This document shows positions 1 through 8,900 of a DNA stretch of 64,000 nucleotides, one piece after another (position 1 is the first letter of the stretch; every line of letters begins with the position of its first letter). The stretch spans positions 28,112 to 92,111 of the forward strand of contig JAFGOA010000014.1 in the NCBI GenBank assembly GCA_016926735.1. Reading direction: 5' to 3'. The position numbers were made by a program, and so were the translations under genes. The stretch is from Promethearchaeota archaeon. GTDB taxonomy: Archaea > Asgardarchaeota > Lokiarchaeia > Sigyniarchaeales > SOKP01. The notes below the pieces were generated by a model, which did no database searches, was not told where the DNA came from, and worked only from the letters and a program-made list of their open reading frames with translations.

Positions 1-406
1 CCTCCTCTGCAAGAATCCGATTGGGAGCTAAATCTTCTTGAGTTACTAAAACTCGTTCTGTTCCATTTATTATAAAATATCCACCAGGATCTAAAGGATC
101 TTCTCCTTTATTTATTAATTCTTGTTCTGAAATATGTTCTAATGGACATCGACAACTTTTCAACATTATTGGAATTTTACCAATATATATTTCAAGAGTC
201 TCTTCAGGTTCTTCTCTTTGAGTTCTTTCATCGATAGTAATTGGAGTCATTTCTAAAGTTATGTCTGCAGCATAACTTAGTTCTCGAATTCTAGCTTCAA
301 TTGGAGTTATCTCCATTGTAGCGCCGTCAGCTTCTCGAACTTTTGGTTTTCCTACATTTATTTTACCGAATTTGATTTTAAAGCCGGGTATTTCCTGTAA
401 AATCAT
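1..406 (-). CDS. rpoB: RNA polymerase subunit B, main reading frame (partial, runs off the left edge)
   Basis: This is the N-terminal part of the archaeal RNA polymerase second-largest subunit, which forms one side of the active-centre cleft. On the minus strand the frame reads GFKIKFGKI, then a KVREADGA segment, TPIEARIRELSYAA, IYIGKIPIMLKS, GEDPLDPGGYFIINGTERV and TQEDLAPNRI, all typical of RpoB near its N-terminus. The frame continues past base 1, so the gene is incomplete and absent from the ORF track. An ATG at 404-406 overlaps the stop of the upstream 59-codon ORF as ATGA, but that upstream ORF encodes the expected RpoB N-terminus. I therefore read the two as one gene broken by an indel. 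Downstream of rpoH, as is usual in archaea. Confidence 0.93.
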   Translation of the reverse strand, partial: MILQEIPGFKIKFGKINVGKPKVREADGATMEITPIEARIRELSYAADITLEMTPITIDERTQREEPEETLEIYIGKIPIMLKSCRCPLEHISEQELINKGEDPLDPGGYFIINGTERVLVTQEDLAPNRILAEE

Positions 407-582
407 GAAATATGATTTAATATATCAGGTACAACTTCCCCGCTTTCATCAACTATTTGTTGCATTTCATTTTCGATAAAATCATTATATGAATCCAAAT
501 GTTGTCGAACTAAGCCTTTTTCATCAAATAGACTCTTAAGTACTACCCATTTATCCTCATTAGATAATTTTTCAATGCTCAT
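403..582 (-). pseudogene. rpoB: RpoB N-terminal fragment separated by an apparent 2-nt frame disruption
   Basis: This 59-codon ORF contains the expected RpoB N-terminal sequence (EDKWVVLKSLFDEKGLVRQH, then DSYNDFIENEMQQIV) and ends in VVPDILNHIS-stop. The conserved continuation (EIPGFKIKFGKI) lies in another frame. Removing one TA dinucleotide from the short AT run at 419-425 would give a continuous frame reading VVPDIKSYFMILQEIPGF. The ATGA overlap could in principle allow coupled translation of a split subunit. A sequencing or assembly indel, a true frameshift and a real split are all possible; I favour an indel. It lies 43 nt downstream of rpoH in the same operon. Confidence 0.8.
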
Positions 583-625
583 AGTATTATCCTAATTAGA
601 TTAAATTAATTAAAAAGAAAAGTCT

Positions 626-883
626 TTAAACCTTTTCTTTAATGACAAATCTGTAATAATATATTTGAGAGACTGTTGTATCAGAATCTCTTATAATTTT
701 AATAACATCTCCTTCTTTTGCTCCAATTGCAATCGCAACTGGATCTTTCTCAAATATTTGGGGAAGATCTGTTAATTGAATTTTATATTTTGCTAACAGA
801 TCTTCAGTCTCAGATTTAGTTAAAAGAATATGCTTCGGTACTAATTTATGAAGAAGCACATCCACTCTTTTTTTCTTAGTCAA
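626..883 (-). CDS. rpoH: RNA polymerase subunit H (Rpb5 C-terminal domain homologue)
   Basis: This 85-residue protein matches archaeal RpoH, a small assembly subunit equivalent to the C-terminal domain of eukaryotic RPB5. Landmarks are LVPKHILLTKSE near residue 14, the LPQIFEKDPVA stretch, and a basic strand ending in TVSQIYYYRFVIK. Length is normal for the family. The start codon is TTG (881-883). It is supported by a GAGG Shine-Dalgarno-like motif eight bases upstream and by homology starting right there; the nearby ATG at 895-897 is out of frame and stops at once. It is the first gene of the rpoH-rpoB operon. A decayed copy of its first 12 codons and upstream region lies near 41.9 kb. Confidence 0.95.
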   Translation of the reverse strand: MTKKKRVDVLLHKLVPKHILLTKSETEDLLAKYKIQLTDLPQIFEKDPVAIAIGAKEGDVIKIIRDSDTTVSQIYYYRFVIKEKV

Positions 884-947
884 GGAAATATCCTCATTTT
901 AAAATTAATATTAATAAGAATGTATTTCTAAAAAGTTTTTTTATTTT
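847..947. repeat. Direct repeat copy A: rpoH first codons plus upstream region
   Basis: About 100 bp covering the first 12 codons of rpoH and its 5' flank recurs in the same orientation at 41896-41997. From cttagtcaa onward the copies are near-identical for about 70 bp, with four substitutions (positions 885, 909, 922 and 941); the coding part is more diverged. The two copies bracket about 41 kb holding the ABC genes, regulators, giant gene and LRR gene. Confidence 0.9.
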
Positions 948-1185
948 ATTTATTTCGAGGTTTTTTTTTAACTTATTTAATTCTAAAATTCTTGGTGGAA
1001 AAAATCTTTATTTTCTGTAATTGGTATAAAAATTAAGAAGAGATATATTTTATAATATTAAGCTATACTATTAATCAATTGATTTCAGAGAATAAATAGA
1101 TTCCAAATAGTATCGAAATCTTATCAGATATAAAAAAAAAAAAAAATATAAAAAAAAATATACAAATCTAGTTTGTAAAATTACC
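884..1185. other. Intergenic region upstream of rpoH
   Basis: About 300 AT-rich bases. The first 60 or so belong to the direct repeat and should hold the rpoH promoter (rpoH is read leftward). The rest has long A runs around 1132-1160, beside the end of the ABC-2 permease gene. I see no further gene or RNA. Confidence 0.6.
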
Positions 1186-2112
1186 TTAGTTTTGAATATC
1201 TCTGTTCTTAAAATATAAAAATCCTGAAAATAGAATGCATAATCCCATTGTAAGCACTATTATAAAAGAGATTATTGGATGGACATAATTGGTTTCAACT
1301 GGAACTGATCCTGAATATTTCGCTATTCCCATTGTCATAACATGTTGAAGTAGATCAGGTGAAAGATTGAGTACTCCCTTTAACATGGAGTAAAGGAGAT
1401 TTACAAAATGATAATGAATATCAACCCAATATAAATAAAATTGTTCATAAGGGGGATTCCCATCGGATGAGACTAAAAGGAACATTTTCATAAATGGAAA
1501 TATGAGAAAAAATACCATTAAAATCATCAATGGGATGAAAAGAGCATTTCTAGGTTTAGACACTAAGCACGAGATACCTATAGTAACACTTTGAAATATA
1601 AAGAGTACCAGTGTCCAATTCAAAAGATTTATTATATAAAAGAGAAAGATATCTTGGAATGGAAATCTCAAATATATGCTTATACATATAATACTTAGAG
1701 ATGATGATATTATTATTAATCCAAATATAAGACTCGCAAAAAACTTAGATAGAAATATATTCCTTCTTGAAATGGGATAGCTTACTAAGGTGAGCATTGT
1801 ACCTTGGTTAACTTCCGCAGAGATTAAAGGAGCACTATTTAAAGATATAATAATCAGTAATGTAGGCATATAGATAAGATAAAAAACGAGGAAAAATGTT
1901 CCTTCCATAATCGAGGAATTAGTAGTCAATCCATTAGTATCGATACTAAAAGCTAATATTATAGGAATAAATAAGAGTACTAGTATTCCCCCTATTAATC
2001 TTGGAAGTGTGCCTATATCCCCAAATAATGTCTTCTTAAAAATTTCAATTGTAGGATTCGATTTTCCCCTATTGGTTAGCTCGAATTGTTCTGTGTTTGT
2101 ATTTTCTGTCAT
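1186..2112 (-). CDS. ABC-2 type transporter permease
   Basis: This 308-residue integral membrane protein is the transmembrane partner of the ATPase encoded just upstream. It has a short cytosolic start, then hydrophobic segments near residues 38-58 (IGGILVLLFIPIILAFSI), 75-95, 125-150, 160-185, 192-212 and a last one near the C-terminus (SFIIVLTMGLCILFSGFLYF). The LVSYPISRRNIFLSKF stretch after the second segment resembles the cytosolic loop of ABC-2 export permeases that contacts the ATPase. The ATPase stop and this start are separated by only two bases, so the genes are co-transcribed. The substrate cannot be told; export of a lipid, drug or peptide is typical of the family. Confidence 0.85.
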   Translation of the reverse strand: MTENTNTEQFELTNRGKSNPTIEIFKKTLFGDIGTLPRLIGGILVLLFIPIILAFSIDTNGLTTNSSIMEGTFFLVFYLIYMPTLLIIISLNSAPLISAEVNQGTMLTLVSYPISRRNIFLSKFFASLIFGLIIISSSLSIICISIYLRFPFQDIFLFYIINLLNWTLVLFIFQSVTIGISCLVSKPRNALFIPLMILMVFFLIFPFMKMFLLVSSDGNPPYEQFYLYWVDIHYHFVNLLYSMLKGVLNLSPDLLQHVMTMGIAKYSGSVPVETNYVHPIISFIIVLTMGLCILFSGFLYFKNRDIQN

Positions 2113-2114
2113 AA

Positions 2115-3095
2115 TTATATCCCCCTAAAATTATCATTCATCATTTCTAAAAATATATCTTCTAAAGTGAACTCCTCTTGGGAAAATTTCTCTAATAAGA
2201 TGTTATTATTAATGAGGATTTTCGGTACTTTTTGCTTTAGTGTATGAGTATCGCTAGGGATAATATGAATATTTAGACCTCGAGCATCAATCCATACTTT
2301 TTCAATAAACTCCTGATTTTCTAAGAGCTTTAACGCTTCTTTGTTTGAGTTAGTATTTAATATATATACATTATTTGCTTTTGAGTGCGTTTCTTTAATA
2401 TTTTCAATTTTATTTGTAAGCACAATTTTCCCTTTATTGATAATCGTGATATAATCGCACATTTGCTCAATCTCAGATAATACATGGCTTGACACAAAAA
2501 CACAAATATTTTTTGATAGTGCTCGAATTTCTTTAATAATCTCAGCACGACCTACGGGATCTAGATTTGAAGTAGGCTCATCTAAAATAAGCACGTGTGG
2601 TTCTTTTATTAACGCCGAAGCTAAAGCTATTTTCTGCTTCATCCCTCTGGAATAGGTTTTTATCTTTCTATTTTTTGCTTCTGTTAAATTAAACTGCTTT
2701 AACAACTCTTTGGTCTTTTCTATTGCTTTTTCTTTACCAAATCCGCTAACTCTCCCAAAATATTGTAGATATTGCTCTCCTGTCATTCTACCATAAAGTG
2801 CTGGATCTTGAGGGAGAAATCCTATGAACTTTTTTGCATCTTGAGATCCTGCATTATTTCCTTTTATCTTAGCTTGTCCATTTGTAATGGAAATCGCCCC
2901 AACTAGCATATTAATTGTTGATGATTTACCTGCTCCATTAGGTCCTAAAAATCCATGAACACCTTTTTTAACAAATAAATTTATCTCATCAACCGCAGTT
3001 ATTTTTTGTTCTCCTTTACCATATATTTTTGTTAGCTCTTTACTCCAAATTTCCAATGAATTTGGATTAATATTCATACTTTTTACTTTAAGCAT
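2115..3095 (-). CDS. ABC transporter ATP-binding protein (ABC-2 exporter type)
   Basis: This 326-residue ATPase powers the permease encoded immediately downstream. It has Walker A (GPNGAGKSS, near residue 54), a Q-loop (FLPQDPALYG), the signature YSRGMKQK, Walker B with LILDEPTSNLDP and the H-loop SSHVLSE. About 100 C-terminal residues after the nucleotide-binding domain form the accessory region found in CcmA/DrrA-like ATPases. An alternative start at the ATG for residue 7 (MNINPNSLE) is possible. It is first in a two-gene operon. Confidence 0.93.
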   Translation of the reverse strand: MLKVKSMNINPNSLEIWSKELTKIYGKGEQKITAVDEINLFVKKGVHGFLGPNGAGKSSTINMLVGAISITNGQAKIKGNNAGSQDAKKFIGFLPQDPALYGRMTGEQYLQYFGRVSGFGKEKAIEKTKELLKQFNLTEAKNRKIKTYSRGMKQKIALASALIKEPHVLILDEPTSNLDPVGRAEIIKEIRALSKNICVFVSSHVLSEIEQMCDYITIINKGKIVLTNKIENIKETHSKANNVYILNTNSNKEALKLLENQEFIEKVWIDARGLNIHIIPSDTHTLKQKVPKILINNNILLEKFSQEEFTLEDIFLEMMNDNFRGI

Positions 3096-3250
3096 AATCT
3101 TATCATGAATTTTTTTCTTTTCTTTATATTTAGTCTACAATATTATTTAAATATATAAAGAACAAAAAGTAATTTCAAATATACTCTTGTTCTTTTCTAA
3201 CACACATCATAAATGTATATTACATTACCTATATTGAAATAATTATAGCA

Positions 3251-3544
3251 TTAGACAATCAAATCTTTTATAATTTTACTAAAGATTTTCCTCTCCTTTT
3301 GAGAAATTTCCCTACTATTCGTACTAAAATTACAGTAAATATTATAATCCTCTTCCTTTGAATCCTTTAATATCCATAAGTTATCTTTTATAATTTTATT
3401 TTGTTTTGCTTCAAGAATATTTAGTAATTGATTTAACGTGTCAGGTATTTTTCTTTCATATTCCTTTTTAAAATATATCTCAGAGAAAATACCTTTAATT
3501 AATTGTATGTAAATTAATTTTTCATTTGGAATTTTAATATTCAT
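3251..3544 (-). CDS. Hypothetical protein, second gene of an overlapping small-gene pair
   Basis: I do not recognise this 97-residue protein. It is lysine- and isoleucine-rich, predicted helical, with no membrane segment or signal peptide. Its ATG overlaps the stop of the preceding 104-residue gene by the four bases ATGA, so the pair is very likely translationally coupled. Such compact pairs in accessory DNA are sometimes toxin-antitoxin modules, but no toxin motif is visible. Confidence 0.55.
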   Translation of the reverse strand: MNIKIPNEKLIYIQLIKGIFSEIYFKKEYERKIPDTLNQLLNILEAKQNKIIKDNLWILKDSKEEDYNIYCNFSTNSREISQKERKIFSKIIKDLIV

Positions 3545-3855
3545 AAATTCTCATCTATTTTAGTAATATTTTCAGCATTTTTCTTATCTTCCATTATATT
3601 TCTGTAATAAATTAGAAGTTCACCCATGAGACTTAGTTTACCTTCAAGTATTTCAGGACAATGTTTTTCAACGATTCTAAATGTAGTTGTAAGTGTTCTT
3701 AATATAATTTCACTAAGATCAAAAAACTTTTTGATTGTTTGTACACATAATTTTCTAATCTTAACGGGATAACTTTTCTCCTTTATTTGATAAATTCGAC
3801 ATCCCTTATCTATTAAATCCAAAGTTATCGCATCTAATTCAATTTTTGCCTTCAT
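3541..3855 (-). CDS. Hypothetical protein, first gene of an overlapping small-gene pair
   Basis: This 104-residue, mostly helical protein has no recognised domain. A hydrophobic central helix (FFDLSEIILRTLTTTFRIV) and a charged C-terminus suggest a small cytosolic helical bundle. It ends in ATGA, overlapping the start of the 97-residue gene. It lies on the minus strand, divergent from the wHTH gene at 4079, so a shared control region at about 3860-4075 is possible. Confidence 0.55.
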   Translation of the reverse strand: MKAKIELDAITLDLIDKGCRIYQIKEKSYPVKIRKLCVQTIKKFFDLSEIILRTLTTTFRIVEKHCPEILEGKLSLMGELLIYYRNIMEDKKNAENITKIDENL

Positions 3856-4078
3856 AATTTAGTCTTTTGTATTTTGGTATAATATTATGATAATTCATAA
3901 TTCGAAATATCTGATCATATAAATAGAAATACTCCTATTTAAATATTATACTTTCTCATAAATCGTATTATTGGTCTTCATAATACGTAAATATATTGAA
4001 AAGAAAAATAGAGTATTTAAATCATTAAAATTATATATTTTTTGAGAACGAATTTTAAAAATCGAGATTATAACAATA

Positions 4079-4339
4079 ATGAAGATTAAAAAACTCCTGA
4101 AATACATTGATATACTATTATTCCTCTCTAACATCGATAAGGTTGAGCTAAGGATCATTTCTGAGAAGTTCGACATCAGTTATCAAACAATCCATAGTTT
4201 AATCGAGAAATGGAAAGATGAGGGATATGTTGAGAGGAAAAGAAAGGAAATCTTAATTCTTGGTGGCGATAAGTATGAATATAAAATAACTGAGAAAGGA
4301 AAAAAGACAATTCAATTATTAAAAAGAAAATTGAACTAA
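4079..4339 (+). CDS. Winged helix-turn-helix transcriptional regulator
   Basis: This 86-residue protein is essentially one winged-helix domain. Helices span residues 1-20 and 21-30, a recognition helix lies at about 33-46 (ISYQTIHSLIEKWKDEGYV), the wing is near RKRKEILILGG, and a last helix follows ITEKGKKTIQLLKRK. The fold and the ITEKGKK signature resemble PadR/MarR-type archaeal regulators. It is divergent from the overlapping small-gene pair and may control it; that is inference from position only. Confidence 0.8.
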   Translation: MKIKKLLKYIDILLFLSNIDKVELRIISEKFDISYQTIHSLIEKWKDEGYVERKRKEILILGGDKYEYKITEKGKKTIQLLKRKLN

Positions 4340-4483
4340 TCTTTCTTATATCTAATATTTAAAATTAATAAGCAAACCACATTGAAAAAAAAGCTAATAA
4401 TGCTTAATTCTCATATAAAGTTATTCTTGTCATGATTGAAAAAAATTAAATCAGCTTCAAAAAAGTTATGAAATTTAAATAGA

Positions 4484-4681
4484 CTACTTTTTTTCTTCAA
4501 ATTTTGGAACAAACCATAATTCATATGCTTTTTTTATGCATAAACGTGCAACTTCAGTATTTTGCTTGATTCCCAGATTTTTCTTAATTTTATGAAAAAA
4601 ATCATATAATGGTTGATCATCCTTCTCTGAGAGGTTAAGTCTAATCATTATATCTGGACTTTTTTCTTTTTTTTTAGCCAT
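4484..4681 (-). CDS. Small ribbon-helix-helix (RHH)-like DNA-binding protein
   Basis: This 65-residue protein starts with lysines (MAKKKEK), then a likely DNA-contacting strand (DIMIRLNLSE) and two helices, the second reading TEVARLCIKKAYELW. Length and layout fit the RHH (CopG/Arc-like) fold, whose dimers bind short operators in tandem. About 60 bp upstream of its start are three TCCA motifs exactly 10 bp apart, a plausible autoregulatory operator. The family call rests on pattern reading only. Confidence 0.6.
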   Translation of the reverse strand: MAKKKEKSPDIMIRLNLSEKDDQPLYDFFHKIKKNLGIKQNTEVARLCIKKAYELWFVPKFEEKK

Positions 4682-4744
4682 AATTATTGAATTGTTTTTT
4701 ATTATAATAAATTTTTTGTTAATTTAGGATGGTTTATTCATTTC

Positions 4745-4770
4745 TGTCCATTTTTATCCATTTTTATCCA
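4745..4770. promoter_or_regulatory. Tandem 10-bp direct repeats, candidate RHH operator
   Basis: The sequence tccattttta is repeated with TCCA at 4747, 4757 and 4767, one helical turn apart. It lies between the divergent RHH (4681) and wHTH (4925) genes. In-phase short repeats are the usual target of RHH dimers. Its regulatory role is inferred from spacing and position. Confidence 0.5.
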
Positions 4771-4924
4771 AAGACTTATAAATGAAAAAATCATAGTAAT
4801 CTTAGCACGATTTTGTATAAATTATAATAATTATTAGAGAAAAGGACAGAAAGGAATAATCAAAGATTCTAAAAATACAGTATTGCAGTATACTCTATTC
4901 TCAATCTTAATTCAAGATTAATAG

Positions 4925-5452
4925 GTGAAAAATATGAATTTGGAATCATTTCTTGTAAAAATTAAAAGAGATTTAGACATACTAAAGATAATTAGCTTAA
5001 TATGTAATTCTAAGCAAATTACTCTTTCAGATTTAAAAAGTCAAGTCAATATTCCATATTCAACAATTTATCGATTTTTAGAATTGATGGTAAAAAATAA
5101 TTATCTTGTAAAGACTAAAAGAAGAGACAATGAAAATCCATCTAATATTTATATAATTGATACAAAATTAGAGATTTATAAAGATATAGTTGCAGAACTA
5201 TTTCATAAGAACTTATCTGGAAAATCCTCTTTTCTGGGGTATTCAATAATCAAAAAAAAGATTTTCCTTAGCCAAATTTTAGAGGAAATAAATAGTTGTC
5301 TAAAAGAATGGGTAGATAGAGTAAATAAAGAAATTGAACTTGGTAATTTAAATCATCTTTCAGTTTTAAATCACTATGCTATTATTCCCTATAATAGACT
5401 ATGGGACTATTTTGAAGAGATTGAATTCCTGAGAAAAGTAGATGGTCTCTAA
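4925..5452 (+). CDS. Winged-helix transcriptional regulator with C-terminal helical domain
   Basis: This 175-residue protein has an N-terminal winged helix: KIISLICNSKQITLSDLKSQ, recognition helix IPYSTIYRFLELMVKNNYL, wing around KTKRRDNENPSNIYIIDT. About 90 helical residues follow, perhaps for dimerisation or ligand sensing. The organisation is like TrmB/IclR-type archaeal regulators. The track uses a GTG at 4925; an ATG nine bases downstream (4934) is an equally good start. Upstream are the tandem operator-like repeats and an AT-rich promoter region. Confidence 0.75.
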   Translation: MKNMNLESFLVKIKRDLDILKIISLICNSKQITLSDLKSQVNIPYSTIYRFLELMVKNNYLVKTKRRDNENPSNIYIIDTKLEIYKDIVAELFHKNLSGKSSFLGYSIIKKKIFLSQILEEINSCLKEWVDRVNKEIELGNLNHLSVLNHYAIIPYNRLWDYFEEIEFLRKVDGL

Positions 5453-5912
5453 TAAAAAAAGAGGAATTTTGTGTGATAAATTCGTAAAAAAATCTCTTTT
5501 TTACATAAGCATAACTGATCTTTTACACACTAATAGATTTTTTTTTATAACAGTATTCTCACTAATGGAAATTAAAATTAGTATCATTTAAATAAAATAA
5601 TATCAAAGATATATTAAAAACTGACAAAAATATTGAGAATTTCCGTACTCTTATTCTTTATAGTTATTTGAATTATGCTAGCTAATGATTATAGGCGTGA
5701 TAATTGGTACTCTATAAAATTATGTCTAATGGGAATTTATCTTATTTCTCAATGCACCTATCGAAAAAATAACGAAAATAAATTAATTAATTCCCTCTCA
5801 ATTAGTCAGCTTATCTATTTAAAAGTCATAATTATTTTATTTTTTCTTTTAAATACTACGAAATGTTATTTATTAAAAATTTAGACCAAAAATAAAAAAA
5901 TAGGTTATTGAC
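5453..5912. other. Intergenic region upstream of the giant gene
   Basis: About 460 AT-rich bases. It probably contains the promoter of the giant gene; a TATA-like tttaaata lies near 5847. A 69-codon ORF (5675-5884) is present, but its composition is not convincing and it has no clear ribosome-binding site. No RNA gene or repeat is seen. Confidence 0.5.
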
Positions 5913-8900
5913 ATGGAAAAATATAGTGATAAATCAATTGTCTATAATAGGGTATCCTATCTATTTGAAAAAGAAGATAAGAAAAATTTAGAAGATCTTT
6001 CAATAGATCTAAGATTTAAAAACTCTCATCTCTCAATATATATGAATGAATTAAAGGATTCTGAAATTGATCTTAGACCATTTACAAATAAACGTCAAAT
6101 TAAGAATAATCCTATAACAATTTCCTTAGATATTAATCCTCATAAAATAAAGGAATTGCACTCAATTAAAGTTGAATTATTCGATCTTTATGATATTATC
6201 TCAGGTTATTCAATAACTATCCCTGCAACAGAATTCGCACCCTTTAAAAAATCAATTGAAATCAATATTCCAAGTATCCAACAATATCTCGACAAAATAA
6301 AATTAATTCCTATTTTTAAAAATCCAAATCCAAAGTATAAATTATATTATGATGGATATTATGGTTCTTCTCAATCTAAAAAACAAAAACAAAAACAAAA
6401 ACAAGATCAAACATCTGATATAAGTAGTGATTCTTCTAATGTTTATACTTGGTCTTCAATTTTCTTATTATTAATTCTGAGTGTTATTTTATTATTTATC
6501 AATACACCATATTATCCAATTCCCATTTTATCCATGATTTTACCAATAATTCTATTTTCAAAGAGAGACAACCATCGTAAGTATTTTATAACTGCTGTAC
6601 TTATTTTACTATTTTTAGTCTGCTTTCCAGTAATTTTTACAATAACCCCTCTAACAAATGTAAATTCCCAGAAACCTCATTTTGCAAAAGTATCATATTC
6701 ATCAGGACAAAATACTGATGATTTGAATTTTGATACATTACAATATTATAATGAACTTGAGGATCTGGGAAAAATAACGATTAATGATATAATCATTTTA
6801 AAATCTGAAACCTCCTTATCTCTTGCTCAGAGTTCCCAACAGATAGTAATTCTAATAGCACAAAATAATACAATTATTAATCCAAAATATTATGAAAAAT
6901 CATTTAATTTTAGATCTAATTACATTCAAGGTCCTAAAAAAAAAACAGATATATTAACTATAATAGATCTTAAGGATTATGATTTATTACCTGGGGAATA
7001 TAGACTTACAACATTTCTTTCTGTAAATAATTTCTACGGAGTTCAAAGGTCTGAACTTCTAACCTATAATATCTCCCTTGGAAGAGACGTATTACATATT
7101 GTTGGATCTGATCGATATAAAGAATTAGGGAAATATGGCTCTGTATATACAATTGATAATCAAGATTCTTTTACTACTTTCTATGAAGGAAGAATCTTAA
7201 ATTCAGCTGGAATTGGTGTTCAATTAGATAATATGGAATTATATTTAGAAAAGAACAATAGATATCAGAAAATTGCAACAATATCAACTAATAATCAAGG
7301 ATATTTTATTTATAATTACACTACAAAAGGATACTTTGAAGTTAATTCTCTTGCGAAAATAGAATTTGGGGGAAATGAGCTATATAATTCGTTAACACAA
7401 GAAGAATATGCTGGTCTTGAACAAAGTATTAGAGGGAAAAGGATCTTCTCTGATTTAAATGGAGATGGATATCCTGAATTTCCATATACATTAGAGGAAT
7501 TAATAAATGCATTAAACAATGCAAATCCCATAGAAATTCTATCCTTTTTCACAGAATTCAACGAGATGAGTGGAGCTTATGTGTATGATTCAATATTAAA
7601 TTATCAAGGAGAAGTATTTGGAAATGTTAATTTAAATATAGAGGGAATTCGAGATAGTGGAGCACGATTTGATGGTCTAGGAGATAAGATCTATACAAAT
7701 TCAGAATTTAAAATGGGTGATGTTAATCATGATGGGAAAATTGATATTCTCGACGCTCTTATTACCGCCCAAAATTATGTGGGGCTAAATCCAGAACCAT
7801 TTTATCCAGAACAAGCAGATGTAAACGGAGATAATAATATAGATATTCTTGATTCATTGCAAATTGCTCAATATTATGTAGGACTAATAACTGAATTTCC
7901 TAATTCAGATCCTTCAGAAATTACCTATGATAATTATGATTATATTAATTTCGGTGATATTCTCAGTAGTGATTTAGCTTATAATGATGAATTTGGACTC
8001 TCATTATGGATAAATCCAAGCAAATTTTCTTCTAATTTAAGCGAACATGGGGTAAAGAATTGTTTCTTCTCCAAAGGTGAAAATCTAGAGATTGGATTTA
8101 ACGAAAGTGGGTATTTAATGGTCTATTTGAATACAAATAATATCGAAACCATTACATATTTTGGTCAGGAAAACTCAATTCAAAAGAATTTATGGAATTA
8201 TATAGCAATTCGCTTTGAAATGGGAGATGTTGATGCTCTTATCCAAGATTCTTGGTATTTAACTGATATATACGATTCTGAGCCTTGGATAAATTATGTA
8301 TCATTAGATTTGAGTGGGGATCTTATTATAGGGGCAGAAATCAATACTTTCAGCTGTTTTGGAGGAATTATAGATGAGCTAAAGATTTATCGAGAAGCAC
8401 CTTTACATTCAGAATTAGAGGAGACCATTTATTCTATATTGAGAATTGATAGTGCGACAGCATATAACTTTCAAGATAACAATTGGCAAGATATAACTAA
8501 TGGTGAAATAATTGATGAATATATTCTATTTGAATGTAATAAAAGCAGAGATTCACTTGCTATTATAGAAAAAGTAGAATTCTATCTTTCAAATACTCCT
8601 TTAGATTATAATAATATCATAATTGATCAATGGAAACTCATAAAAGAATTTCATTATGACGCAAATAACTATAAATATATGTTGGATATAAGAGATATTC
8701 CTGATGGTGACTGGTATTTTATAATAAAAGCAATAGATAATAGAAATAATGAGATTTTTAAAACATGTGAAGTATTAGAAAATGATATTTATTTTACAAT
8801 TAGCAATTTTCAAGATAATATAAATTTCATATATCTAGGATATAATGACAAGATTAATTATAATTCACAAATAGGTTTAACAATAGATCCTTTATTTGAA

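Noticed and set aside
2357-2548. 63-codon ORF inside the ABC ATPase gene
   Set aside because: Same strand but another frame within a well-supported CDS; a shadow.
3946-4176. 76-codon minus-strand ORF
   Set aside because: Overlaps the wHTH gene start on the other strand, has a chance-like hydrophobic composition and no recognisable family.
4741-4770. Possible CRISPR or microsatellite-like repeat array
   Set aside because: Only three 10-bp repeats without spacers or cas genes; better explained as an operator.
5675-5884. 69-codon plus-strand ORF before the giant gene
   Set aside because: No clear ribosome-binding site, no recognised motif, and composition like translated AT-rich noncoding DNA.
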